This document shows, one piece after another, positions 1 through 8,160 of a stretch of DNA of 46,613 bases. Position 1 is the stretch's first letter, and each line of letters opens with the position of its first letter. The DNA lies in the NCBI GenBank assembly GCA_937132035.1, contig CAKZOA010000141.1, forward strand, positions 1-46,613. The letters run 5' to 3'. This stretch comes from an uncultured Desulfobulbaceae bacterium (GTDB taxonomy: Bacteria; Desulfobacterota; Desulfobulbia; Desulfobulbales; Desulfocapsaceae). Below the pieces are notes generated by a model. That model had not been told where the DNA came from. It saw nothing but the letters and a program-made list of their open reading frames with translations, and made no database searches. The position numbers and the translations under genes were made by a program.

Positions 1-546
1 TCTCAATTGTTTAATCCGCAACATAATCTTATTGATGTCGCCTATGAGCTCGCCGAAGAACTTGAACGACGTGCCTACCCTCCACTTCTGCCGAGACATC
101 CGCAACAGCCAATACTGACAACCACCTTTGTCAACAACGACAACCTCAACGAGACATCGCAATTCAGCAGAGTAATGCAGGAACATCTCACTTCACGTTT
201 CGTCCAGATGGGCTACACCGTCAGGGAAGTCAAACTGCGCCAGGAACTTGAGGTCGCTCCGCTGAGCGGAGAAAAGATTCTTTCGAGAAACATTGTTGAT
301 CTACAGCCGCAGCAGCTGGCTCAGGCCGTTGCCGTGGGAACATACTCCGTGGCCAACCAAACCATCTTTATTTCGGCGCGATTGATCGATCCGGTCAATG
401 CCACCATTCTCTCCTCCGTCGACCACCAGATGACCATGGATGCGACACTGATGGCCATGTTCGGTCTTCGCCCCAACGAGAGTGAAAGCATGGACCTGAT
501 AGCTCAACCCAGGCGCTCCTTCATGACCAGATTACTCTATAGATAA
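1..546 (+). CDS. FlgO-family protein, 5'-truncated by the window edge
   Basis: The frame is open to base 1, so the true start and any signal peptide lie outside the window. About 180 residues are visible. They read as a FlgO domain: a strand-rich core with ILTTTFVNNDNLNETS near residue 37, then SRVMQEHLTSRF, and a segment ending NATILSSVDHQM. FlgO proteins are outer-membrane-associated and were first described next to flagellar genes in Vibrio. Many homologues in other bacteria sit away from flagellar loci, and no flagellar gene is visible here. A TTG at base 7 could serve as a start, but that would leave no signal peptide, so truncation is the better reading. The exact role is unknown. Confidence 0.75.
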   Translation, partial: SQLFNPQHNLIDVAYELAEELERRAYPPLLPRHPQQPILTTTFVNNDNLNETSQFSRVMQEHLTSRFVQMGYTVREVKLRQELEVAPLSGEKILSRNIVDLQPQQLAQAVAVGTYSVANQTIFISARLIDPVNATILSSVDHQMTMDATLMAMFGLRPNESESMDLIAQPRRSFMTRLLYR

Positions 547-610
547 CAAGGTTCGAGCTTACCCTGCTGTCATGGCTCTGGTAAATATCTCTGCGGTGTT
601 GCGATTGACC

Positions 611-880
611 ATGCAGAAACTGCGCAAGACTGAAATATCCAGCGGCATAGGACTTTCCTCCTACAAACGAAATAGAAAAATTCTCATCTTCAAAAAATCC
701 CAAAAGTGGTATATCCTCAAGGAACAAGGATACCGCAATGAAGAGAAGATCCTGGCGCTGGAGTCCTTGGAAAAAGCCCTTAGCGATGGTATCAAAAGAG
801 AGTTCCCCCGCAGTAGAAAAATACGCATGTACACACTTACTGATTCTCTGGATCTGGGAAAGGCCTATAAGAAATTATAG
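611..880 (+). CDS. small basic protein of unknown function
   Basis: This frame encodes 89 residues from the ATG at 611. An ATG at 572 would add 13 residues, and neither start has a convincing ribosome binding site. The product is lysine- and arginine-rich, with a patch KRNRKILIFKKSQKWYILKE near the middle followed by a helical segment EKILALESLEKALSDG. I recognise no family. It follows the FlgO-like gene by 64 bases on the same strand and precedes a zinc-ribbon gene by 42, so the three may be co-transcribed. The competing frames are shorter or less protein-like. It could be a small nucleic-acid-binding or regulatory protein, but that is only a guess from charge. Confidence 0.5.
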   Translation: MQKLRKTEISSGIGLSSYKRNRKILIFKKSQKWYILKEQGYRNEEKILALESLEKALSDGIKREFPRSRKIRMYTLTDSLDLGKAYKKL

Positions 881-922
881 CCGCCCGATGAATACGCACA
901 TTTTCCTGCCCCCTCTTAAGCG

Positions 923-1153
923 ATGCTTGTTCTCAGATGCGCTGCCTGTCGCAGTAAATTATGGAAATATGACAAAGTAGGTCCCGGAGAGGTTCTACGC
1001 TGTCATAAAAAGAGAATAGACAGGGTCTACTCTCTTGAAGTCCGGGGCCAGAAAATTGTCTGCCGTTGCGGCAAAGAAATAGGAATCGACAAAGGCAGCT
1101 TCTACAAAATGATCGCCACGTCATTTACCTACAGCGGCACCAAACGGACCTGA
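923..1153 (+). CDS. small zinc-ribbon-like protein
   Basis: The 76-residue product has a CxxC pair near its start (LRCAACRSKLWKYDKVGPG), a third cysteine in LRCHKKRI, and a CxC pair in KIVCRCGKEIGID. This spacing is typical of a zinc ribbon. Similar short proteins reading as a CxxC pair, a KYDKVGPG-like turn and a CRCGxxIG motif occur in deltaproteobacteria, but no function is assigned to my knowledge. There is no strong ribosome binding site. The gene converges on the Crp/Fnr gene, with 81 bases between the two stops. Confidence 0.6.
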   Translation: MLVLRCAACRSKLWKYDKVGPGEVLRCHKKRIDRVYSLEVRGQKIVCRCGKEIGIDKGSFYKMIATSFTYSGTKRT

Positions 1154-1234
1154 GCAAAGCACTTCCGGTCTGAGCGGGAAGCCTCCCCTCTGTCAATAGC
1201 TCCAGAAAAGATGGCGGGGTGAGCTAGCCCGGAG

Positions 1235-1897
1235 TTACCGGAAGAGCAGGCCTTCCCTGTCCAGCAGCGTTATCCTGCGGCCGTTTACGGCAATAAGTCC
1301 CTCCTCGCTCATTTTGGCCAATATTCGCGAGAGTGTCTCGGGTATGGTTCCCAGCAAAGATGCCAGCTGGCCTTTGGAGATTTCCAGTTCTACGGTTTCT
1401 TTGCCGTTCTGCTCTTCCTGAAGGTAGAGAAGATATTCGGCCAGCCGGGCCGGCACCTCCTTGAGAGATAAATTTTCAATCTGCGTTGTAAACCTGCGAA
1501 GCCTCAGAGAAAGTACGGCCAGCATATTGAGGGCGATGGAAGGATTGCCATGGATCAGGCCGACGAAACTGTCGCGGGGAAAGAACAATGTTTCCGTCCT
1601 GCTCAGACACTCGGCCGAGGCCGGAAAAGGCTGGCCGTGGAAAACCGGTACTTCGCCGAAGGGTTCTACTGGCCCGAAAATGTGGAGAATGTGCTCCTTT
1701 CCGCCGGGTGACATTTTGTAGATTTTCACCTTTCCTGAAGCAACCAGATAGAAACCGTTGCCCTCATCGCCCTCAAAAAAGACAGCCTCTCCTCTGCCAT
1801 AACTTTTCTGGAAACTTATCTGTGCAATATCATCAATTTGCTTCTCAGGGAGTTTGTTGAAAAGGGCACACTTTTTGAGTATTTCTCGTTTGTTCAT
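1235..1897 (-). CDS. Crp/Fnr family transcriptional regulator
   Basis: This is a 220-residue protein of standard family length. Residues about 12-130 form a cyclic-nucleotide-binding fold (GRGEAVFFEGDEGNGFYLVASGKVKIY, given here by its first and last residues at about 35-61). Residues about 150-215 form the winged helix with the recognition segment GTIPETLSRIL. It has only one N-terminal cysteine (C10), so it is not a four-cysteine [4Fe-4S] Fnr. The HxxPFPASA-type insert and TIPETLSR helix resemble the HcpR/Dnr-like Crp/Fnr proteins of sulfate reducers, which respond to nitrosative or redox signals. That subgroup is an inference. It is divergent from dinB across 234 bases. Confidence 0.9.
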   Translation of the reverse strand: MNKREILKKCALFNKLPEKQIDDIAQISFQKSYGRGEAVFFEGDEGNGFYLVASGKVKIYKMSPGGKEHILHIFGPVEPFGEVPVFHGQPFPASAECLSRTETLFFPRDSFVGLIHGNPSIALNMLAVLSLRLRRFTTQIENLSLKEVPARLAEYLLYLQEEQNGKETVELEISKGQLASLLGTIPETLSRILAKMSEEGLIAVNGRRITLLDREGLLFR

Positions 1898-2131
1898 GGT
1901 ATACTTTCCCTGTCATTGGCGGACGGTGGCATTGACCAGCAACCTAATTTCTTCAGCATCCTCTTCCATCACGGCAAGAGCTGTGCTCTTTTTTCGGGGC
2001 CGTCGGCACTATTGCACCAGGCGGTATTACGCTACTACAGCATCCTCGGAGTGGCTTCAGCAATCGACAAACTGTATCCTGCAAAACTGACAAATGCAAA
2101 TATCCATATTCCTTGCCATCATGCATATTCC

Positions 2132-3211
2132 ATGAACGGAAAGAAAAAAATTATCCATATAGACATGGATGCTTTCTACGCTTCCGTGGAACAACTGGAC
2201 AAACCGCACCTGCGCAACAGACCCGTCATCGTCGGCGGCAACCCGCAAAAACGCGGAGTGGTGGCCGCCTGCTCCTATGAAGCACGAGAATATGGCATTC
2301 ACTCGGCGATGCCCTGCTCAACGGCTGCCAGACTCTGTCCCCGGGCGATATTCACAGCCCCTCGCATGCAGCGCTATAAGGATATTTCTGCCGAGGTGAT
2401 GTCAATACTAGCAGAATTTACCGACCTCATCGAGCCGTTGTCTCTGGATGAAGCGTACCTCGATGTTACTCGTAACCGAGAAAATAATCCATCGGCCACC
2501 AGAATCGCCGAAAAAATCCGCTACCGCATCCATACAGCCACAGGCCTTACAGCTTCTGCCGGTGTTTCCTACAACAAATTCCTGGCAAAGATCGCCTCGG
2601 ATCTCAACAAGCCGGATGGTATCAGTATCGTACCTCCGGATAAGGCCGTCTCTTTCCTCGATCTTCTTCCCATCGGCAAGTTTCATGGCATCGGCAAGGT
2701 AACGGAGAAGAAAATGGTGCGGCTGGGAATAACCCACGGTCGCGACCTTCGCCGGTTCAGCAAGGAAGACCTGCTGTTTCATTTCGGCCGGAGCGGAGCT
2801 TTTTTTTACGACATCGTCCGTGGAAAAGACGACAGACCGGTCCAATCAAGCCGTGAGAGAAAGTCCATCGGCAGTGAAACAACCCTGCAGCACGATACCT
2901 CTGATACCGGATTATTAAAAGACATTCTGAGCCATCTCGCCGCAAAGGTGGAAAAGGCCATGCAGGCACGGGAGTGTGGCGGCGCCTGTGTTACCTTGAA
3001 GGTAAGATATCATGACTTCAGGACCATCACCCGTTCGGTAACGCTGGCTGAGCCGCTTTTTACCAGTATGGAAATACTAAGACAGGTCGACAGACTGCAA
3101 CGGGACACCGAAATCGGAAAGAGAAAAATCAGGCTGCTGGGCATAACCCTTTCGAAGCTCAGTAGCAAGAACGTGCAAAGACCCGTGCAGCTGATGCTGC
3201 CCTTTGACTGA
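2132..3211 (+). CDS. dinB: DNA polymerase IV (Y-family translesion polymerase)
   Basis: The 359-residue protein matches the usual length of DinB. The start at 2132 is chosen because family similarity begins there (MNGKKKIIHIDMDAFYASVE); the longer open frame upstream has no family match. Catalytic metal ligands are visible: D11 in DMDAFYASVE, and D106 and E107 in SLDEAYLDVT. The little-finger domain follows, and the last seven residues, QLMLPFD, look like a sliding-clamp binding motif. Pol IV copies past damaged bases with low fidelity. A LexA box was looked for upstream and not recognised. Confidence 0.95.
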   Translation: MNGKKKIIHIDMDAFYASVEQLDKPHLRNRPVIVGGNPQKRGVVAACSYEAREYGIHSAMPCSTAARLCPRAIFTAPRMQRYKDISAEVMSILAEFTDLIEPLSLDEAYLDVTRNRENNPSATRIAEKIRYRIHTATGLTASAGVSYNKFLAKIASDLNKPDGISIVPPDKAVSFLDLLPIGKFHGIGKVTEKKMVRLGITHGRDLRRFSKEDLLFHFGRSGAFFYDIVRGKDDRPVQSSRERKSIGSETTLQHDTSDTGLLKDILSHLAAKVEKAMQARECGGACVTLKVRYHDFRTITRSVTLAEPLFTSMEILRQVDRLQRDTEIGKRKIRLLGITLSKLSSKNVQRPVQLMLPFD

Positions 3212-3530
3212 GTCGACGGAGCAATTCCGCTTCCTCATCCCGTTATTCCCGCTGTTCCCGCTGTCATTTTCTCCATGACCGCTTCCCGCCATGGCTGCTG
3301 CGGTAATTTCGGCTTACTGAACGGATATCGACAGTCGTGCATCGGTGAAGAGCGTGAGGGGATGCAAAGAGCGAAAAAAATCAGTGACTATCCACTGGAG
3401 ATCACCTCAGATCCAGGGAAACAGCGCACTTTCCCGGCAGGATAAGTATGGGGTTTACAACGTGTGTAGGGTAAGGTACCATCGCTCCAAATACACCTGA
3501 CATTATTCCTCTTTCAACCGAGAACACTTC
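3212..3530 (+). other. 319-base intergenic region with nothing recognised
   Basis: No open frame with coding character, no strong hairpin with a T-run and no clear promoter was found between dinB and sppA. A short direct repeat of TTCCCGCTG occurs twice in a row near 3248-3267. The sppA promoter presumably lies in the second half. Confidence 0.4.
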
Positions 3531-5375
3531 ATGAAAGATCTTATCAAGTCGATTTTTACCATTCTTCAATACGCCGGTAAAACGATAACCGTTTTTCGCA
3601 ACATAGTTTTCAACACTATATTCATCGGCGTTATCATCCTTTTCTGCCTGGTCTTTTTTACCGGAGAGAAAAACGAGGTTTCCCCGAACAGCGCTCTACT
3701 GCTGAGCATTACAGGCGATATCGTCGAAGAAAAACAGATCATCGACCCCATAAGTGAGCTTTTTAATGAAACGTTAGGATTCTCCCGCTTGCCCGAGGAG
3801 ACACTGCTGCAGGATATACTCGACGCCATTTACGCCGCAGCAGACGATGAGGCCATCAGCGCCATCGTCCTCGATTTGAGCAAGATGGGAACAGGGTCGC
3901 TCAACCAGATCCGCGACATAGGCTCTGCTCTTGAGTACTTCAAAATGAGTGGCAAACCTGTTGTTGCCGCGGAAGACTACTATACCCAGAACAAATATTT
4001 TCTCGCCTGCTACGCCGATAAAATTTTCCTCAACCCCATAGGAATTGTCGACCTGCATGGATTAGGAGCCTACCGCCTCTATTTTCATGACGCCCTGGAA
4101 AAACTCAAAGTCAACTACCATGTCTTTCGGGTAGGATCCTATAAATCTGCACTGGAGCCAATCACCCGCAACTCCATGTCCACGCAAGCCAAGGAGCAGA
4201 ATGACAACCTTTTACAGGCACTCTGGCAGGAAGTGGAAAACGAGATAGTCACGAGGAGAAAAATATCTGGTGCGACTCTCGAAGAATATACCAACTCAGT
4301 CGCTTCGCTGCTCAAACAGTTCGACGGAGACACCGCTCAGCTGGCACTGCAGACAGGACTGGTCGACGACCTGAAAAGCAGAGAACAGCTTCGCGCCTTC
4401 CTGATCGGCATAAGTGGATATTCGACGGCCGGCGATTTCCGCCACGTTGGCTTCAAAAACTATTTAAAAACGGTTTCTCGGTCATACACCGATACATCAC
4501 AGAATAATGTCATTGGCGTCATCGTCGCCCAGGGCAATATACTGACCGGCGTCCAGCCCCCGGGATCCATTGGCAGTGAAACCATGGTCAAACTGCTCCG
4601 GCAGGCCCGTAACGACAGCAGGGTGAAAGCCGTAGTCCTCAGACTCAACAGCGGCGGAGGCTCGGTTTTCGCATCTGAAATAATCCGCCAGGAGCTATTG
4701 GAGCTGAAGGCCAGCGGCAAGCCATATGTCGTTTCCATGGCGGCAGTAGCCGCCTCGGGAGGATACTGGATCTCGGCGGATGCCGATCAGATCTGGGCGC
4801 ACCCCACCACCGTCACCGGTTCCATCGGCATATTCGGAGCAATCCCAACCTTTGAAAAATCTCTGGCCCATATGGGTATCTACAACGATGGTACGGCAAC
4901 GGCCGAACTCGCTTCCGGCCTTGATCTCACTCAGCCCCTTTCGCCGGAAATCAAACAATCGATTCAGATCGGCATAGAGCACGGATATGAAACGTTCCTC
5001 TCCATCGTCTCCTCCGGCCGCGGTCTTGACAGGATCGATGTTGAGAGGTTGGCCCAGGGTCGTGTTTTCGACGGCAGAACTGCCATGAAGCTCGGACTTA
5101 TAGATAAGCTCGGCAATCTCGAAGATGCAATCAAGGCCAGTGCATCCCTGGCTGGACTGCAAACCTATACTGCCGAATATATACGCAGTTCGCTCTCTTT
5201 TCCTGAAAGACTGCTTGGCAGGTTTAAGCTGGAAGCGACCACCTTTTTGGGCCGGGGACAGCAGCGACACCCCCTGGCGGACAAAGCCGAATTTTTTACG
5301 GACTCTCTCGCCGGTCTCTTCCTTTTCAATGATCCGAAGGCTATGTATGCACACTATATGATTCATTTTCGTTAA
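3531..5375 (+). CDS. sppA: signal peptide peptidase SppA, 67K type
   Basis: At 614 residues this is the long, duplicated form of SppA as in E. coli. An N-terminal membrane anchor spans about residues 27-46 (NTIFIGVIILFCLVFFTG). The catalytic dyad is intact: the general-base lysine K205 in GSYKSALEP from the first repeat and the nucleophile S409 in VAASGGYWIS from the second. Both correspond to the E. coli K209 and S409 positions. The enzyme is an inner-membrane serine protease with its active site on the periplasmic side, and it degrades cleaved signal peptides. The ATG at 3531 has only a weak ribosome binding site. The ABC genes downstream start 72 bases later and may or may not be co-transcribed. 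Confidence 0.95.
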   Translation: MKDLIKSIFTILQYAGKTITVFRNIVFNTIFIGVIILFCLVFFTGEKNEVSPNSALLLSITGDIVEEKQIIDPISELFNETLGFSRLPEETLLQDILDAIYAAADDEAISAIVLDLSKMGTGSLNQIRDIGSALEYFKMSGKPVVAAEDYYTQNKYFLACYADKIFLNPIGIVDLHGLGAYRLYFHDALEKLKVNYHVFRVGSYKSALEPITRNSMSTQAKEQNDNLLQALWQEVENEIVTRRKISGATLEEYTNSVASLLKQFDGDTAQLALQTGLVDDLKSREQLRAFLIGISGYSTAGDFRHVGFKNYLKTVSRSYTDTSQNNVIGVIVAQGNILTGVQPPGSIGSETMVKLLRQARNDSRVKAVVLRLNSGGGSVFASEIIRQELLELKASGKPYVVSMAAVAASGGYWISADADQIWAHPTTVTGSIGIFGAIPTFEKSLAHMGIYNDGTATAELASGLDLTQPLSPEIKQSIQIGIEHGYETFLSIVSSGRGLDRIDVERLAQGRVFDGRTAMKLGLIDKLGNLEDAIKASASLAGLQTYTAEYIRSSLSFPERLLGRFKLEATTFLGRGQQRHPLADKAEFFTDSLAGLFLFNDPKAMYAHYMIHFR

Positions 5376-5447
5376 GATATGGCCACTCTCAGATCTCCTC
5401 GTCGAGCAGACCATCTCAACTCATAAAATAGTCGGATCAGGACCGCA

Positions 5448-6482
5448 ATGAAAGCCAAGCCTCTGTCAATCACTTTTGTACTGTTTCTCGGTCTTGCAGC
5501 CTCCATTGTATTCGCTACCGGTGTTGGTTATCTGCCAATTACCGCTGGCGAGGTCATCCAGATCATCTGGGGCCGTCTTTTCGCCGATACCTACCCGGCC
5601 GCTATCAATCAGGCATTTCCTTTCGTCGTCCTCGATGTACGCCTTCCCCGGATTTTGACCGCCGTTTTGGTGGGAGGCGGCCTTGCCGTGGCCGGCTGCG
5701 TATTCCAGGCGATACTGCTCAACCCGCTGGCCGACCCGTACACCCTTGGCATTTCCTCGGGAGCCGCTTTCGGTGCTTCACTGGCTCTGATTCTGGCTAT
5801 TATCGGCATCACCCTGCCTTTTTGGTTCTCGGTACCACTCTTTGCTTTTTTAGGGGCGATAGCCACACTCTATGCGGTGTTTTACCTTGCCTCCGCTGAT
5901 ACAAGGTTGTCTTCAAATACCCTTATACTTTCCGGCGTCATACTCTCAGCCATACTCTCTGCCGGTATTGGTTTCATCAAGTATCTCGCCGACGAGGAAG
6001 TCAGCATCATTATTTTCTGGCTGATGGGCAGTCTGGTGGGAAAATCATGGACGGACGTAGTCCTGGTGGCCTTCCTCCTGGCCCCCTCCTTCCTGTTGAT
6101 TCTCTATTTCGCCAGGGATCTCAACATCATGTCGCTAGGCTCTAAAACATCTGATACGCTTGGCATAGAAACTGCCAGGATACGCAAAATACTGCTTGTC
6201 AGTGCCTCACTTATCACCGCCGCCTGCGTCTCTGTCTCAGGTATTATCGGCTTCGTCGGCTTGATCATACCTCATATTTTGCGGCTTGCACTGGGCGCGG
6301 ACAACAGAGTACTTCTCCCGGCATGTTTTTTCGCTGGAGCACTCCTGTTGCTTTTTGCCGATACCGTTACCAGAGCTTTTCTGCCTTCTGAACTGCCTAT
6401 AGGGGTATTGACATCGCTGATCGGAGGCCCGTTTTTCTGCTATATCTTTCGTCAAAAACAACTCGGGTCTGTCAGCCAATGA
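5448..6482 (+). CDS. FecCD-family ABC transporter permease
   Basis: The 344-residue, very hydrophobic protein has about ten membrane segments and the family hallmarks VRLPRILTAVLVGGGLAVAG and NPLADPYTLGISSGAAFGAS, plus GFVGLIIPHILR near the C-terminus, which is the site coupling to the ATPase. FecCD permeases import ferric siderophores, haem, vitamin B12 and, in some cases, molybdate or tungstate. The substrate cannot be read from this sequence. It overlaps the ATPase gene by four bases (ATGA). No periplasmic binding-protein or TonB-dependent receptor gene is adjacent, so those partners must be encoded elsewhere. Confidence 0.92.
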   Translation: MKAKPLSITFVLFLGLAASIVFATGVGYLPITAGEVIQIIWGRLFADTYPAAINQAFPFVVLDVRLPRILTAVLVGGGLAVAGCVFQAILLNPLADPYTLGISSGAAFGASLALILAIIGITLPFWFSVPLFAFLGAIATLYAVFYLASADTRLSSNTLILSGVILSAILSAGIGFIKYLADEEVSIIIFWLMGSLVGKSWTDVVLVAFLLAPSFLLILYFARDLNIMSLGSKTSDTLGIETARIRKILLVSASLITAACVSVSGIIGFVGLIIPHILRLALGADNRVLLPACFFAGALLLLFADTVTRAFLPSELPIGVLTSLIGGPFFCYIFRQKQLGSVSQ

Positions 6483-7267
6483 GCCAGTCACCACTCTTTA
6501 CCATGGACAGCGGCATTTTCAAGTATGGCAACACCGGCGTTTTCGACGATCTCAGCTTTTCTCTTCGAGCAGGTAGATTTTACGGTCTTATCGGCCCAAA
6601 CGGCAGCGGCAAAAGCACTCTTATAGATTTGCTCATGGGCATCAAAGAACTGAGCGGGGGCCGCCTCACGTATAAGTGTCGCACTCTTAACAGCTACCGG
6701 AAAAAGGATTTGGCACGACATCTCGCCCTGGTGCCGCAGCAGATAACGGTGGGTTTCGACTATAGTGTCTACGATCTTGTTCTTATGGGACGTCACCCCT
6801 ACATCCCTCGTTTTTCAGCACCTACCGCCGATGACGTGCAGCGCGTTGACGAAGCACTTGAGCTTATGGATATATTTCATCTGCGAAAAAGATCGGTAGG
6901 CACCCTCTCGGGAGGGGAAAAGCAACGGGTTATCGTCGCTAGAGCCCTGGCACAGGCAACAGAGACAATTATGCTCGATGAAGCCACCTCCAGCCTTGAT
7001 ATCAAACACACCATAGAAATTATGCGCGTTTTGCAGCGCAGAGTAAAGGAATCCGGAGTAACGGTGCTTGCCGCCATACATGATCTCAATCTTGCCGCAG
7101 CGTTTTGCGAGGAACTTCTCGTTTTGAAAGAGGGACGCCTCTATACCATGGGAAAAACCGATGAGATCCTCTCTTCGGCTCTGCTGTTAGAGGTTTTTTC
7201 CGTCCAGGGCGCCGTCCTCAAAGACAGGGCGTATCCACGTATAGAGTACCAGATGCATGAAGGGTGA
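6479..7267 (+). CDS. ABC transporter ATP-binding protein, FepC/BtuD type
   Basis: This 262-residue ATPase pairs with the FecCD permease it overlaps. Walker A is GPNGSGKST near residue 39, the Q-loop lies in LVPQQITVGFDYSVYDLV, the signature is LSGGEKQRV, Walker B is TIMLDEATSSLD, and the switch histidine is in AAIHDLNLAA. The VxMGRxPY segment (LVLMGRHPYIPRF) is typical of iron-chelate and cobalamin importers. Substrate is undetermined. A terminator was not found directly downstream. Confidence 0.93.
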   Translation: MSQSPLFTMDSGIFKYGNTGVFDDLSFSLRAGRFYGLIGPNGSGKSTLIDLLMGIKELSGGRLTYKCRTLNSYRKKDLARHLALVPQQITVGFDYSVYDLVLMGRHPYIPRFSAPTADDVQRVDEALELMDIFHLRKRSVGTLSGGEKQRVIVARALAQATETIMLDEATSSLDIKHTIEIMRVLQRRVKESGVTVLAAIHDLNLAAAFCEELLVLKEGRLYTMGKTDEILSSALLLEVFSVQGAVLKDRAYPRIEYQMHEG

Positions 7268-7707
7268 TGCGTTTCGCCCCAACAAAAATCTCCAGGTGAG
7301 GCCTCGTCTCCAGACAGATAAGATTTTCCGGGTCAGAGTGTGGGAGTTCAAGGTCGAACCATACACTCCTGTGGAAAAATGAGTGGTATTTTCCATGTCA
7401 TGCTCACTGGAGTAACCGTCAATAACTCACAACCTTTACCATGATGGATTTTACCGGAAATCGCCGCCTAACATCTAAATATGTCAGGAAAAAATGCTGT
7501 TTTTAAAATTTTTTTCTCACTCCAGTTCAATGTTATTGGTGACCACGCAACCTTCTGCATTACAAGGGAAATCTCTCTATGCATAGGTAATATTACCTAT
7601 GCCCCTTGCTGTATTCCTACCTATTTACAGGCGAATGAATCACTGCTAAGAAATGTGTGTATGATAGATACCACTCAGTGCAAAACCGCAAACCGTAGGA
7701 TGGAATC
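7268..7707 (+). other. 440-base intergenic region with a palindrome
   Basis: No coding frame in this stretch looks real; an open frame from 7481 has no family-like features and lacks a ribosome binding site. The region is AT-rich from about 7480 and holds the 22-base palindrome listed separately. It presumably carries the promoter of the small gene at 7708. Confidence 0.4.
7581..7602. promoter_or_regulatory. perfect 22-base palindrome, possible operator
   Basis: The left arm GCATAGGTAAT is followed directly by its exact reverse complement ATTACCTATGC, with no spacer. It lies 105 bases upstream of the small gene at 7708. A dyad this long with no central gap suits a homodimeric regulator site better than a transcript hairpin. 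No T-run follows on either strand. The bound protein is unknown. Confidence 0.4.
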
Positions 7708-7950
7708 ATGGCAAAGGACAAAAAAACACCAGAAAACAGTACGCCGGCTTCGGTCGGTACTCGAAAGAATCATCAATTCAACGACGACATACGTTTTGTC
7801 GTACCGATGCCTGGGAGGTCCGCCTGGCACTCGCAGCACGATCAACCGACCTTCAAAAAGCTGCACACTTTCAGTAAACGGGCAGGAGACTGTGCCCTTG
7901 AAGATTACCAGGCTCAGTTCCTCATGCAAAGAGAGTACCTGATCGACTGA
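7708..7950 (+). CDS. small hypothetical protein
   Basis: The 80-residue frame starts with ATG preceded by a good ribosome binding site (AGGATGG, about six bases upstream). It begins MAKDKKTPENSTPASVGTRK and is hydrophilic, with a tryptophan in GRSAWHSQHDQP and an acidic, aromatic tail. I recognise no family. A strong hairpin begins 13 bases after the stop, consistent with a short monocistronic transcript. A frame on the opposite strand across the same bases is a less convincing alternative. Confidence 0.5.
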   Translation: MAKDKKTPENSTPASVGTRKNHQFNDDIRFVVPMPGRSAWHSQHDQPTFKKLHTFSKRAGDCALEDYQAQFLMQREYLID

Positions 7951-7962
7951 TGACCGTCTGCA

Positions 7963-8001
7963 CTCTCTGTCCTCGCTACAACTCTGTTCGAGGACGGAGA
8001 G
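7963..8001. terminator. long stem-loop between convergent genes
   Basis: CTCTCTGTCCTCG pairs with CGAGGACGGAGAG over 13 positions with one G-U wobble and a 13-base loop. It sits just after the small gene at 7708 and downstream of the minus-strand ilvD-like gene. No clear T-run follows on either strand, so it may act as a transcript-end stabiliser rather than a classical intrinsic terminator. Confidence 0.5.
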
Positions 8002-8035
8002 CGTACTCGCCTCACTGACCGTCATAGCCATCTCC

Positions 8036-8065
8036 TTGCCCCGCTAACACTTGCCCCGCTAGCAC
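8036..8065. repeat. two tandem copies of a 15-base unit
   Basis: TTGCCCCGCTAACAC is followed immediately by TTGCCCCGCTAGCAC, differing at one base. A third copy may start at 8066 but decays after five bases. The repeat lies 96 bases beyond the end of the ilvD-like gene. No function is evident. Confidence 0.6.
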
Positions 8066-8160
8066 CTGCCACCGCAACTCACCACAAACCCTATCATCCA
8101 CCAGCGGGTGTGCACTCTTCACCGGGATTCTTCTCCATCCTTTCGATACATCATAAATAT

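Noticed and set aside
1838-2131. Upstream extension of the dinB frame by 98 codons.
   Set aside because: It overlaps the divergent regulator, shows no family similarity, and the polymerase family begins at the ATG at 2132.
7481-7942. A 153-codon plus-strand open frame.
   Set aside because: It has no ribosome binding site or family-like features and crosses the palindrome; the shorter frame at 7708 in another phase has a good ribosome binding site.
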